A stretch of 64,000 bases of DNA from Acetobacterium sp. (GCA_028692885.1 JAQUWM010000008.1:1-64000), one strand, 5' to 3'. Positions 9,606 to 20,386 are shown, counted from the stretch's first letter. Numbers and translations: made by a program. The notes: generated by a model not told the origin, from the sequence alone.

Positions 9606-10652
9606 CTATTTCGGCCAGTCTGATTCAGTCACTTTTATAATCATCTCTTGTTTTTTTCCATCCTTTAAGGCCAGGAATTTAACCAAATCACCATCCTCTG
9701 ATCCAATCACTTTTAAGCGGTCATAGATTATGGGAATAATTGGTTCTCCATGGATATCTAAAAAGCCCTTCTTCTGATATTTTGCCACAAAAAAATAATG
9801 CCCAGTTTTGTATCCAATTTCAATTGGCAAATACCCGACCTTATCGTAAATAACGGGCAATATTACTTGATTGTTAAGATTAACAACCCCTGTCTTCTGG
9901 TTTTTTGAAACCATCAATGCGGGTTCACAATTTCGGCATCTCTTTATTTTTAATGCTTCAATGCGATCATAAACAGCTGGTAGTACCATTTCCTTTTGCA
10001 TATTATATAAGCCGAACTGCTCATCTTTCATGACTTTGATATACAGATAATTGCCGATCGGTATCATTTCAAAACCGCCATTTTCACCTACCCGATCATA
10101 AATGGCTGGTATCAGCACATTGTTTTTTCTGTCGATCATACCCTGCTTACCATTTTCTTCAATCACATAATAAAGATTATCTTCATCGCAATAAGGGTCG
10201 CCATCAAATCCGGCATTGATCAGATTTTCATAGACAATTGGGATCTCAACCTCATTTTTTGTATTCAGTACCCCTTTCTTGTTATTTTTGGTGACCAGAA
10301 AAAAATGTTGCTCAAAAACACCGCCATCATGCAGATCGTAGACATCCTCAATCTCATCATACACAATCGGAATGCATACTCTGTCGCCACTCATTACAAC
10401 ACCCATCTTGCTATTTTTTGTTACAATAAAACACCGTTCCTGTTCATTGTGATACCATGCCATTTGGGGAAGAACTTGAATTGAATCATATTGATTAGCC
10501 AGAATCTGGTTCTCATTTTTAGTGGCAAGACCTTTCTTTTTATTTTTTGTTAACAGATAAAAAGACTCGCCGCTCGTATTGAGGTAATCGTGATCATCCC
10601 GTAGTTCTTCCACCTCGTCATATTCAGGTAGAAACACTTTTTTATTTCTCAT
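9606..10652 (-). CDS. WG (KWG) repeat-containing protein
   Basis: At least six KxGxxxxxNxxxIPxxYDxI repeats. Confidence 0.85.
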   Translation of the reverse strand: MRNKKVFLPEYDEVEELRDDHDYLNTSGESFYLLTKNKKKGLATKNENQILANQYDSIQVLPQMAWYHNEQERCFIVTKNSKMGVVMSGDRVCIPIVYDEIEDVYDLHDGGVFEQHFFLVTKNNKKGVLNTKNEVEIPIVYENLINAGFDGDPYCDEDNLYYVIEENGKQGMIDRKNNVLIPAIYDRVGENGGFEMIPIGNYLYIKVMKDEQFGLYNMQKEMVLPAVYDRIEALKIKRCRNCEPALMVSKNQKTGVVNLNNQVILPVIYDKVGYLPIEIGYKTGHYFFVAKYQKKGFLDIHGEPIIPIIYDRLKVIGSEDGDLVKFLALKDGKKQEMIIKVTESDWPK

Positions 10653-10872
10653 CTATTGATCTCCTTGCTTGAAAACATATTAGGTGTTTGCAAAACTCAA
10701 TAAATCCTTTGGATAAGGCATTTCTTGTATAGTATATTTATACAGCTCCTCACCAAATCAGATTATATTTATCCAAAATAGTTCTGGAACGACTTATTTA
10801 CGTCAGTTTTTATAATCAGTTTCGCAATTACCTACTTAATCTTTATCTGCCACCGATCCAACTACCCAACCC

Positions 10873-11392
10873 TTACAATTTTAGTGTAAGCCGATTTACC
10901 ACTTCATCAAGCATCATGACCAGATCCTGGTATTGTTCATTTTCGATTAACGTCGCCATTCCCTTTGCCCAGTCGGCCAGCTGATCCTTCCCTTAAATCC
11001 TCCAGCACTCTCGTAACAAACTCCGCAATGTTGACAAGTTTATCCTTTGACACAATCGTGCGCATATTCACTGCCCACTTTATCCCTTCCCATTCCATTT
11101 CAACCGGTTCGATGATAATCTTTTTGCCCTCCCGATCAGGCAAATCAAAGGACACTCTGATTTTGCTAGTCTCCTCTTTGAGATCGGCAATGAACTCATT
11201 GATGTAGTTGGTTCGCTGTTGTTGGTGGAGCAGATTCAGTGCCGCTTCATAACTAAGCACTGGCCGACTGATCAGCTTTTCCCCATCAATCAAAACCCCA
11301 TACTGATCGCCTTTAACGATCAGCACATAGCTGTAAATCTTAATGCAGTCGACAAATTCATAGCGTTCACCAACGACTTGATAGCTGTCCAA
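10873..11392 (-). pseudogene. Hypothetical protein with 3' frameshift
   Basis: Annotated frame ends ...LREGSAGRLGKGNGDVNRK*; adjacent frame gives QLADWAKGMATLIENEQYQDLVMMLDEVVNRLTLKL*. Confidence 0.55.
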
Positions 11393-11887
11393 TTCTGCTT
11401 TGGGTTTAAATAGAATGAATCAACGGAAAAAAGATACCTGGGGGATTTGATGTTATGGAAGTTTTAATATTAGTAGTATAACATTTTAAAAAAACGGGAA
11501 AAGACAATAGTATGATACTGAAGATGATGATTAAGGAGTGGAGCCGGTAATAGAAACAGCATCAGCCATTTCTATCGCATTTTTTTGAATACACATGCTG
11601 TATTTTGTTTTCAAAGACCCTTATTCTAGAATTTACAGTTGCGTTGCTTGGATTAATTGTAGTATAACAAATGATGGTGGACATATTTGGTACAGGTGAA
11701 GCAATTATTGAAATTATTTCGATCTTTTTTTAATTTTTAATCAAACAACTGTGATTTATCTTATTGCGATCAATTTTACCAGCCTTTAAACTAACCACTA
11801 CGTATAATCTGATCTACAAAAAATCCTCCCTCTTTACAGTCATTTCCTACTGATTGAGGGGGGGATTTTTATTTCGCTGATATTTCT

Positions 11888-12298
11888 TTACACAATCACC
11901 CGAACCGCAAAGGTCTCTTTGCACTCCGGACATTTGGCCATATGTTTACCCCGCTTGATCGGCAATTTCAGGGTCTTCTGACAATGAGGGCATTTCCGGT
12001 AACGATAACCTCGGATATCTTTGATTCGCCGAAAAAAGATCCGCCCCGCTTTTTTAACGGGGTTCCACAGCTTCAGGAATTTTTCGTTTTCCATCCGCCG
12101 CCGACTGATATTTCGGGAAAACCCGCGCAACACCATCAGCAGGATCAAGCCGTTTGACAAAATCATCAGGATCGTTGAATGAACCATCATATTGATCAGC
12201 ATCAGCCCCAGAGCCATAAATAACCCAACATAATAGAGCTGATCAATACCGTAACGACCGACCATGAAGCGGATCAGCTTATTTTTTAAACTTTCCAT
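11888..12298 (-). CDS. Membrane protein with C-terminal zinc ribbon
   Basis: Two TM helices and CPHC...CPEC; adjacent to DnaJ-domain gene. Confidence 0.65.
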   Translation of the reverse strand: MESLKNKLIRFMVGRYGIDQLYYVGLFMALGLMLINMMVHSTILMILSNGLILLMVLRGFSRNISRRRMENEKFLKLWNPVKKAGRIFFRRIKDIRGYRYRKCPHCQKTLKLPIKRGKHMAKCPECKETFAVRVIV

Positions 12299-12330
12299 TG
12301 ATTGTCTCCCAATCTGTTTACACACAGGTT

Positions 12331-13050
12331 CTAAAATATTAATCCCAAAAATGAAAGCAAGAACTGAATCGCGTAAAAGCCAATAAACAGCTTGATAATG
12401 GTGCCCAGCGGTGAAAAATTTGATGATCGCCGACCAGATCTTCCAAACCAGCTACGTCTACCACCTAATTGGTTCAGCAAATTTTGATATTTTTCATTGT
12501 CCGGTTCCATCTCAACAGCCATTTTGGCATGTTCAACGGCAATATCCCGGTAACCCAGGCCATAGTTGGCGATGGCACTATAAAAATGCCATTGAGCGCT
12601 GCGATCTGACAGATGATTGAGGACATTGAGTGCTTCCTCGTAATTCCCTATATTGATATGGTTTGCTGCTGCTTCAAAACTGTAGGCCTGCCGCTGGCTG
12701 GAATAAGCTCTAAAAATCCACGCAAAGGGATCAAAACCTTCAAACGGATCGGCCTGACCGGTACGACCATCGCTACTGGCATAGCGATAGGTATAGGTTC
12801 TGGTTTGCCCCCAATTACCTTGTGAATACGGATTGGCAGTGCCATAGGCATTCCCATAAGCAGGATTCGCCTTGCCGCTCTTGATCAAGTCATAGGCAGC
12901 ATTGACCTCGCTCATTTTCCGGGCTGCTTCCTGATCTCCCGGATTTAAATCCGGATGGTATTGCTTCGCCCGTTTTTTATATGCTTTCGAGACGTCCTCA
13001 TCGCTGGCATCGTGAGGGACACCTAAAACTTGATAGGGATCCAAATTCAT
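12331..13050 (-). CDS. DnaJ (J-domain) protein with TPR-like region and C-terminal TM
   Basis: MNLDPYQVLGVPHDASDEDVSKAYKKRAKQYHPDLNPGD (HPD motif). Confidence 0.92.
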   Translation of the reverse strand: MNLDPYQVLGVPHDASDEDVSKAYKKRAKQYHPDLNPGDQEAARKMSEVNAAYDLIKSGKANPAYGNAYGTANPYSQGNWGQTRTYTYRYASSDGRTGQADPFEGFDPFAWIFRAYSSQRQAYSFEAAANHINIGNYEEALNVLNHLSDRSAQWHFYSAIANYGLGYRDIAVEHAKMAVEMEPDNEKYQNLLNQLGGRRSWFGRSGRRSSNFSPLGTIIKLFIGFYAIQFLLSFLGLIF

Positions 13051-13180
13051 TGTGATTCCACCTTATCTGCAAATTTATTTTTAAAATTAATTGTAGAATG
13101 ATTGTACCGCTAAATGTTTAGGTTTTGTTTAAACAATTGAAAGAAAGTATTTCGCTGGATCATTGTTCCCCATAAATAGA

Positions 13181-13230
13181 AACTGCCACTAAAAGATGAC
13201 GGCCTTATCGTCATCTTTTAATGGCAGTTA
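13181..13230 (-). terminator. Hairpin terminator
   Basis: AAACTGCCACTAAAAGATGACGGCCTTATCGTCATCTTTTAATGGCAGTT. Confidence 0.65.
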
Positions 13231-13250
13231 ACATATCAAATCGCTGTCAT

Positions 13251-13838
13251 TTATTCCTGCTGTGACAGAATCCCGATGGTGGACCGCCCCGGCAGCACAA
13301 AATAATTATCTCCCAGAGTCACACCGATTTTGGCGGTTTCACCGGCAAATAGGTCAAAGAGCCGTTTCTGTTCCACTGTTGACCATTCTTCACCGTTGCC
13401 GGGAACGTAGTCCTGAATCGACCGCCAACCCGTTGCTTCCTTGACCGTATCTGCCACAAACACTTTGCCGGTATTAACTAGCAAATTCATGACCTCATCA
13501 ATCATAAAGAGATCCATGGAATCCTTCAGAGTTTTGGCGTAATCATCCAGCTCGGTACCGACGGTAACAATATAGGGAAAAACCAAATCCCCCTGCTTGA
13601 CATAACCCCTGAACAGCTGGCTTTCAAAGGGCACGCCATTGATTTTAACCGATGTATCGGTTTTTTCAGTGACCTCGGCTTGAAAGTAAATGGCTTTAGG
13701 CCTGGCAATCTGCTTAACCATTTCATAAATCGGCTCGAGAATATCCAGCATCGCTTCGTTTCCTCTTAAATGCAGTTCTTTATCCAGGGTTTCGCTATCG
13801 TAGGAAAAGGGAAATTTTCCAAAAATTTTATAGTTCAT
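13251..13838 (-). CDS. Vitamin B12-dependent methionine synthase activation-domain-like protein
   Basis: YVPGNGEEWSTVEQKRLFDLF...VLPGRSTIGIL pattern resembling the MetH activation domain. Confidence 0.7.
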   Translation of the reverse strand: MNYKIFGKFPFSYDSETLDKELHLRGNEAMLDILEPIYEMVKQIARPKAIYFQAEVTEKTDTSVKINGVPFESQLFRGYVKQGDLVFPYIVTVGTELDDYAKTLKDSMDLFMIDEVMNLLVNTGKVFVADTVKEATGWRSIQDYVPGNGEEWSTVEQKRLFDLFAGETAKIGVTLGDNYFVLPGRSTIGILSQQE

Positions 13839-13967
13839 TTTGCTTTCTCCAATCTTTTTTATGATTATACCCATCTCACAAGCGAATATTAAATACAAAT
13901 AATTTTTTTATGTAATACTACTACTTATCTCCTTGGACAAAGCAATTCTTGCTTCACTGGATCTGAC

Positions 13968-15575
13968 TCATATCGAAAAAAACGGCAAATCGCCAAACAT
14001 CGATATCTGGGACGACCCATCATTACGAGAATTGTCATACCAGTTATGCCCCTTGAGTCCCCCGGATGGATAGGTGTTATGAACTTTCTTAAGTGTTTCT
14101 CTGATTTTTTGGGTCCAGCTGATCTCAAACTCGCGCAAAAAATCAAGTGCTTTATCTAAAAATTCATCTTCATCACAACCAATTCTGACAAAATCTTCGA
14201 TGTCCTCGACGATACAATCAGCTAAAGTAAGTCCCCAGGCATACGGCTTCAATTCCCGGACCAACCGTTTGCACCAGATGGTTGTTTCCGTGCGATCCCG
14301 GATCAACCCGATACAGTATTTCTGATCAAATTTTTCATATCGGCTAACCTTATATTTTTGCCGATTGTCAAGCACCTGTTGACTGATTTCTTTTTCCTCG
14401 TACCAGCTGTAATAGTGATTCCCCGCTTTATCTTTGTAACAAAACAGTCTTTCCCAAAATAAATTCTGTTTTACCAGGAATTGCTCAAAATAGACTTCAT
14501 CCACTTCCCATTGAGCGCAATCGGATACCAAATATCTGAAGTCTTCCTTTTCAATGACCGCATAAAGTCTTAATAACGCCCGAAATATCTGCTCCACCTG
14601 ACATTCTTTTTCAAGCTCCCGCTCCTGCATCTGATGTTCAACTGCAGCCTTGAGGGCATCAATATCCTCAACGATTTCAAAATAGAAGATTTCTTCTGCT
14701 GAGATTCGAATCAGCCCCAATGCCTGTAAATGCCATGCCGGACTTGACACATAATAGCCTTTCATCAGTCCCCGGTAATCCTTTTTAAGCAGCCTATGTA
14801 AAAATTCAATATCTTCCGCAGTTAGAATACCCAAAAAATTCTCCGGCTTTTGACCATAGTGATTTGCTAAGGCCTTGGCATTTTGCTGCTGTTCCTCCGA
14901 TACTTTTAGTGTCAACGCCGCACATAACCGCTCCAGCTTCTTACTTTCAGTCTGCTGCAGAACCTCTTCCATGGTCAATTCACATTTCTCAACCTGGTAC
15001 AAATCGTCCTGATAAAGAATTTCTGTTTTCAAACCTGATATCTTCCCCAGTTGGAGAAGATCCTCCTCCAATCCAAAATCAATGATACCGGTTATATCGC
15101 CAATCTTTCCCGCCACTTTCTCCGTAGAACTGTTATTTTCATAAAAAGAGCTTTCATCATCGTCCTCTTCATCCCAATATTCATATTGTTCTAATTCTCC
15201 CTGGCTCTCAATTATTTTTTTGTTAACCTTGGTCTCAGACTCTATTATTTTTGAAACAGCCACGTTAAATTCCCATTCATCACCAAAATCAAAGAGAAAG
15301 AGCATTTTATTTCTCGGCTTCAAGCCCAGTTCCCCCAGCTTTACCCGGGCTGCACTTCTGCCCCCGCATTCGCTTCCCGGAGCATAGAAACCGTCTTGAT
15401 CATATTTCTTTCGCTTTAAGCTAAACATATAGAGGTGCTCATCATCAAAGCCAAACGCAGCGATAATAATTTCCTGCAAACGAGCTAGAGTCGTGTTTCC
15501 ACTGACTTCAATAATGCGATAGATCTCCTTTTCATATTTAGGCGATACCCTTAATTTATATTTCATTTCCTTCAT
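13968..15575 (-). CDS. Plasmid pRiA4b ORF-3-like family protein
   Basis: N-terminal YKLRVSPKYEKEIYRIIEVSGNTTLARLQEIIIAAFGFDDEHLYMF...FDFGDEWEF. Confidence 0.8.
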   Translation of the reverse strand: MKEMKYKLRVSPKYEKEIYRIIEVSGNTTLARLQEIIIAAFGFDDEHLYMFSLKRKKYDQDGFYAPGSECGGRSAARVKLGELGLKPRNKMLFLFDFGDEWEFNVAVSKIIESETKVNKKIIESQGELEQYEYWDEEDDDESSFYENNSSTEKVAGKIGDITGIIDFGLEEDLLQLGKISGLKTEILYQDDLYQVEKCELTMEEVLQQTESKKLERLCAALTLKVSEEQQQNAKALANHYGQKPENFLGILTAEDIEFLHRLLKKDYRGLMKGYYVSSPAWHLQALGLIRISAEEIFYFEIVEDIDALKAAVEHQMQERELEKECQVEQIFRALLRLYAVIEKEDFRYLVSDCAQWEVDEVYFEQFLVKQNLFWERLFCYKDKAGNHYYSWYEEKEISQQVLDNRQKYKVSRYEKFDQKYCIGLIRDRTETTIWCKRLVRELKPYAWGLTLADCIVEDIEDFVRIGCDEDEFLDKALDFLREFEISWTQKIRETLKKVHNTYPSGGLKGHNWYDNSRNDGSSQISMFGDLPFFSI

Positions 15576-15783
15576 TTGTCCACTCCCATCTTTTCGACCA
15601 CTTGATGTCTTTATTATACACATTTTCTGAACTCATGCATCCCCATTTTTATCCCAGTCGCTTCTTTTTATCAACACCAATCTAATTATTTATTCTAAAC
15701 GAATCGAATCTATGATAAAATGATTTCACCAACTTTTGTGAAATCCTTTACAAAAGTAAAGTAAACTAAAGGAGAACCACGTA

Positions 15784-17358
15784 ATGAAAAGAAAACTGCT
15801 GCCCATATTACTCGTCTTAGCTCTGCTGTTAAGCGGCTGTGCAACGACCGATTCCAGCAAAAGCAATCCCGATCCCCTTTCTGATGCAACCGCTTCGCTA
15901 CAGAAAGAAATGGACGAGATCCAGACGATGCTGGAAGAAATTGGAACTTCCGTCGGACAAAGCCCTGCCAGTGATGAAAAAGCCTATACCCTCCTGAATG
16001 AAAAGCTCAATAGTAAGCCTTATTTCTTCGATATTCTGGTAAGTGATGCCGATTCCAATGTAACCCAGGTTGCTACGAAGATGGACAGCCCCTTTATTGG
16101 TCTCAATTTAAAAAGTATCAACCGTCATCCCGAACTGTTTGTCAATACCCCGGCGATGGTCATTAAGCCTCACATCTCCAGCGATGACTCCCCCTATCTC
16201 TACGCTTCGGTGCCGATCAAAAATGGCGGTTGGGTGATTGCCTACATTGATCCCTATACCTTCGGGGCTGAACTCAGCAAATTGACGATCGGACAGAACC
16301 TGGACCTTGGCGTCATCGATACCAACGGAACCAATGTCTACACCAGCAATATGACCGAAATCGGCAAGAATATCTTAACCGATCCTATTTACAGCAGTTT
16401 TGTTGAACTTCAGACCCTAATTAAAAATAAAATTATCCCCAATACCCAGGGCGAAGGAACCTATACCTATAATGCCGCTGGTACCAATGAGCCAGTGGCA
16501 AAGCAAGTAAAATGGGACACTGTTAACGCCTTTGGCTCGGAGCTACGGATTTATGTCAATTCCGAACCCGGTGCCGGTGAACCCGCAACCACCGATGGTG
16601 ACCTGCGCCAGTTTACCGACGAGGAATTATCCTGGCTGGATACTGCCAGCACCTTTATCTATGATGAATTTACAAATCTTGAAACACTCACTAAAACGGC
16701 GGTAACCGTCTATCAACAATCCGGTGAAAGCAGCGAATCCTTCTCAAGCGCTTTAGCAGCCATCTCAAAGGATAGTCCGATCGCCAAGAACGTGGTCTTT
16801 GTCAATAATGAAAACATCATTACCAACGCCTACCCCACCTATTTTAAGGGTATTTCCTTTGATCTTTATGACAAAAACATTCCTGCCATCAGTCTGAATA
16901 AACAACCTTTTATCACCGAATTGACCATTGCCGATCATCAGTCTCCGGCGACGCAGCTTTTGGCTTTTGTCACTCCCGTGGAGAAGGATGGCCAGATTTC
17001 CGGCTATATTGTGGCCCAGGTCCGACTCTATGATTTTGCTGCCTATCTGACCAATCTGGAAAATATTGGCAAAAATGTAAACTTCATGCTGGTCAATAAC
17101 GATGGCACCATTTTGTATGATGGCGACATCACCGAAATTGGCATGAACACTTATGAAGACGACCTCTACTCTGAAGGAAGCCTCAGTGACTATATTCATA
17201 ATGAGTTCAAAGCAAACCGGGAGGGTCAGTCCCAGTACGAATTTTATGGCGCCGGGATGACGGAAATCATTCCCAAACGAGTTGTCTGGAAAACCATGAC
17301 CTTCATGTGGAACGACTTTAAACTCAGCATGAATTCCGAATGGAAACCGGCAGAATAA
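15784..17358 (+). CDS. Cache-domain lipoprotein (double Cache-like sensor)
   Basis: Lipobox LLSGCAT; two PDC/Cache-like halves (LKSINRHPELFVN..., FKGISFDLYDKN...). Confidence 0.75.
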   Translation: MKRKLLPILLVLALLLSGCATTDSSKSNPDPLSDATASLQKEMDEIQTMLEEIGTSVGQSPASDEKAYTLLNEKLNSKPYFFDILVSDADSNVTQVATKMDSPFIGLNLKSINRHPELFVNTPAMVIKPHISSDDSPYLYASVPIKNGGWVIAYIDPYTFGAELSKLTIGQNLDLGVIDTNGTNVYTSNMTEIGKNILTDPIYSSFVELQTLIKNKIIPNTQGEGTYTYNAAGTNEPVAKQVKWDTVNAFGSELRIYVNSEPGAGEPATTDGDLRQFTDEELSWLDTASTFIYDEFTNLETLTKTAVTVYQQSGESSESFSSALAAISKDSPIAKNVVFVNNENIITNAYPTYFKGISFDLYDKNIPAISLNKQPFITELTIADHQSPATQLLAFVTPVEKDGQISGYIVAQVRLYDFAAYLTNLENIGKNVNFMLVNNDGTILYDGDITEIGMNTYEDDLYSEGSLSDYIHNEFKANREGQSQYEFYGAGMTEIIPKRVVWKTMTFMWNDFKLSMNSEWKPAE

Positions 17359-17405
17359 AAACAGCTTATTTTTCTTAATTTACGATTGACATTTCTAAAA
17401 AAAAG

Positions 17406-17447
17406 ATTTACAATACAGTTGAGCAGTTATTCAACTGTATTGTAAAT
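17406..17447. promoter_or_regulatory. Perfect inverted repeat, probable ArsR/SmtB operator
   Basis: ATTTACAATACAGTTGA-8-TCAACTGTATTGTAAAT immediately upstream of arsR-family gene. Confidence 0.8.
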
Positions 17448-17467
17448 CAGATCGAGAAGAGGGACAT

Positions 17468-17833
17468 ATGGGTACCTATACTGGAGATATCGACAGATGT
17501 GACTGTCATACTATTCACGAAACCGTCGTAAACGATGTTCGTGATCACATGCCCAATGAAGATGATCTCATTGATCTTGCCGATCTGTTTAAAGTTTTTG
17601 GAGATTCCACCCGGGTAAAAATTCTCTGCGCGTTATTTCAGGCGGAGATGTGTGTCTGTGACATCGCTGTTCTTCTGGGGATGACAAAATCCTCTATTTC
17701 GCATCAATTGAGAGTGCTCAAACAATCGAAGCTCGTTAAAAACCGCAAGGATGGTAAGGTCGTTTACTACTCACTTGCTGATGATCATGTCAAAACTATC
17801 TTTGATCAAGGTCTGGCCCATGTTACCGAATAA
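17468..17833 (+). CDS. ArsR/SmtB-family metalloregulator (CadC-like)
   Basis: FGDSTRVKILCALFQAEMCVCDIAVLLGMTKSSISHQLRVLKQSKLV; N-terminal Cys/His; C-terminal DDHVKTIFDQGLAHVTE. Confidence 0.92.
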   Translation: MGTYTGDIDRCDCHTIHETVVNDVRDHMPNEDDLIDLADLFKVFGDSTRVKILCALFQAEMCVCDIAVLLGMTKSSISHQLRVLKQSKLVKNRKDGKVVYYSLADDHVKTIFDQGLAHVTE

Positions 17834-17919
17834 GTTTACGGTTTGTTTGCTTCCCAATTAAATCCAACTCATCATAAGCTGCTGTCTGACGATAGCAACT
17901 TATATTTTTACTCAAACAG

Positions 17920-17938
17920 TTGAACAGTCGTTCAATTG
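17920..17938. promoter_or_regulatory. Second copy of the ArsR-type operator upstream of the metal ATPase
   Basis: TTGAACAGTCGTTCAATTG, matching TTGAGCAGTTATTCAACTG at 17419-17437. Confidence 0.7.
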
Positions 17939-17975
17939 TTCAACTAACTTTTCAATCACGAAAGGAGCCTTTATC

Positions 17976-20318
17976 ATGGCTATTAGAAAATTTCAACTCG
18001 AAGGCCTTTGCTGCGGCAACTGTGCAGCTAAAATCGAGCGGGACATCCGTAATCTCGATGGTATCTCGGCCGCTGCTGTCGATTTCGTATCAAAAACCCT
18101 GACCATGGAGGTAATTGATATCGACCGCACCAATAGTCTGATTGCCCAGGCTGATGCAATCATCAAGCGACATGATTCTGATGTGGTAATGAACGAACAG
18201 GAAATTCTCCAGCCGGGGCAGAAAAACATCTATCTGCTGGGATTATGCTGTGGTGATTGCGCCCGGAAAATCGAGACTCAAGTTAACCGTCTGGACGGCG
18301 TAAAACAAGCCCGGCTTGACTTTGTTTCGCAAAAACTAACCATTGAAGCCGATGATAAAAAGCAATTACCATCGATCATTCGTCAGGCTTCCCAGATTGC
18401 TAAGGACACTGAACCAGCTATTACAATTTCCTACACCACTCAAAAACCGGTCGCTGAAAAATCGGATCGCCTGAGGAAACAGTTGCGCCGTGCTGCGATG
18501 CTTGTCGGAGCTGCTCTTTTTGCCGGAGGGTTACTGCTTGATTTAGCACCAACCATCGAGCTCCTTGTTTTTTTAGGCAGTTATCTATTGGTCGGCGGTG
18601 ATGTGCTGCTCCGGGCACTCAAAAATATTGCCCGCGGACAGGTCTTTGATGAAAACTTTCTGATGAGTATTGCCACCATCGGTGCCTTTGCAATTGGTGA
18701 ATACCCTGAAGGGGTTGCGGTTATGCTCTTTTATCAGGTTGGCGAGGCCTTCCAACGCCTTGCCGTTGAGCGCTCTCGCAAATCGATTACCGCCCTCATG
18801 GATATCCGGCCTGATTTTGCCAATTTAAAAATCGGAAGTGATCTGCAAAAGGTTATCCCGGACGAGGTTGGTCTGGGCGATATTATTGTCATTAAACCCG
18901 GTGAAAAGGTTCCTCTGGATGGACGGATCATCGAGGGTAGCGCTGCCCTGGATACCTCCGCGCTAACGGGCGAATCGCTTCCTCGTGACGTGGTTGCTGG
19001 CGATGAGATTTTGTCTGGTTCGATCAATAAAAACGGGCTTCTGACGGTTGTGGTGACCCACGAATTTGGGGAATCGACGATTTCAAAAATTCTCGATCTG
19101 GTTCAGAATGCCAGCAGCAAAAAGGCACCCACCGAAAACTTCATTACCAAATTTGCCCGTTACTACACCCCAGTTGTTACCTTATCTGCGCTCGCTCTGG
19201 CGATTCTACCGCCACTGCTGATTCCCGGTGCCACCTTTGACGAATGGCTGTATCGGGCGCTGGTTTTTCTGGTTGTCTCCTGTCCCTGTGCCCTAGTCAT
19301 TTCGATTCCCTTGACGTTCTTCGGGGGGATTGGTGGTGCTTCACGGAATGGGATTCTAGTCAAAGGCGGTAACTATCTGGAAGCCCTCAACAACGTCGAT
19401 ACGGTTGTTTTTGATAAAACCGGCACCCTGACCAAAGGCGTTTTCACGGTCACTAAAATGGTTCCGACCGCCGCTTTTTCTCAAGATGACCTGCTTTTTT
19501 ACGCTGCCCACGCCGAAAGCTTTTCCAATCATCCGATTGCCCTGTCTATCCAGAAGGCGTATGGAAAAGCAATTAACGGCGAAATTCTGTCACAACAGGA
19601 AGAGCTTCCCGGGCTGGGCATCAGCGTCGTCATTGATGGCAAAAAGGTGCTGGCTGGAAATAGTAAACTGATGGCTTCAGAAAACATCATCTGGGAGCCG
19701 GCTGTCAGCCTCGGTACCGTCGTCTATCTGGCCATTGATGGTATTTATGGTGGCCAGCTGGTGATTTCAGATCAGATCAAACCCGACAGCGCCCAAGCCA
19801 TTCGCGATTTAAAGGCGCTGGGCGTCAATAAAACCGTTATGCTCACCGGTGACAGCAAAGCCATTGGTGAAGCCATCGCCGCTGAAATCGGTCTGGACGC
19901 GGTTTATACGGAACTGCTTCCCCATCAGAAGGTTGAAAAACTAGAAGACCTCGAAAAAGAGAAACGGACCAAAGGAAATCTGATTTTTGCCGGCGATGGC
20001 ATCAACGATGCCCCCGTGCTGGCCCGCGCTGACATTGGCATCGCCATGGGCGCTCTGGGATCAGATGCGGCCATTGAGGCGGCCGATGTCGTGCTTATGA
20101 CGGATGAACCGTCAAAAATTGTTTCCGCCATTCGGGTTGCCCGTCAAACCCGAGCGATTGTCTGGCAGAACATCGTCTTCGCCCTCGGCGTTAAACTTGT
20201 TCTCCTGATCCTGGCCACCTTGGGATTGGCGACGATGTGGGAAGCTGTGTTTGGCGATGTCGGGGTGACCATCATTGCCACCCTCAACGCTATGCGAGCG
20301 ATGAAGCTGGTCAAATAA
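17976..20318 (+). CDS. Heavy-metal translocating P1B-type ATPase (Cd/Zn/Pb class)
   Basis: SCPCALVIS, DKTGTLTKG, GDGINDAPVLA; two N-terminal HMA-like modules with CCGNC/CCGDC. Confidence 0.95.
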   Translation: MAIRKFQLEGLCCGNCAAKIERDIRNLDGISAAAVDFVSKTLTMEVIDIDRTNSLIAQADAIIKRHDSDVVMNEQEILQPGQKNIYLLGLCCGDCARKIETQVNRLDGVKQARLDFVSQKLTIEADDKKQLPSIIRQASQIAKDTEPAITISYTTQKPVAEKSDRLRKQLRRAAMLVGAALFAGGLLLDLAPTIELLVFLGSYLLVGGDVLLRALKNIARGQVFDENFLMSIATIGAFAIGEYPEGVAVMLFYQVGEAFQRLAVERSRKSITALMDIRPDFANLKIGSDLQKVIPDEVGLGDIIVIKPGEKVPLDGRIIEGSAALDTSALTGESLPRDVVAGDEILSGSINKNGLLTVVVTHEFGESTISKILDLVQNASSKKAPTENFITKFARYYTPVVTLSALALAILPPLLIPGATFDEWLYRALVFLVVSCPCALVISIPLTFFGGIGGASRNGILVKGGNYLEALNNVDTVVFDKTGTLTKGVFTVTKMVPTAAFSQDDLLFYAAHAESFSNHPIALSIQKAYGKAINGEILSQQEELPGLGISVVIDGKKVLAGNSKLMASENIIWEPAVSLGTVVYLAIDGIYGGQLVISDQIKPDSAQAIRDLKALGVNKTVMLTGDSKAIGEAIAAEIGLDAVYTELLPHQKVEKLEDLEKEKRTKGNLIFAGDGINDAPVLARADIGIAMGALGSDAAIEAADVVLMTDEPSKIVSAIRVARQTRAIVWQNIVFALGVKLVLLILATLGLATMWEAVFGDVGVTIIATLNAMRAMKLVK

Positions 20319-20320
20319 AT

Positions 20321-20358
20321 AACAACAGCGGTGTGATTTAATCCACACCGCTGTTGTT
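20321..20358. terminator. Bidirectional hairpin terminator
   Basis: AACAACAGCGGTGTG-ATTTAATC-CACACCGCTGTTGTT. Confidence 0.8.
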
Positions 20359-20386
20359 CCATTAACAGGAAGCTGGCACTCGCCTT

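Noticed and set aside
16765-17199. 144-aa minus-strand ORF
   Set aside because: Antisense to the Cache-domain lipoprotein; shadow ORF
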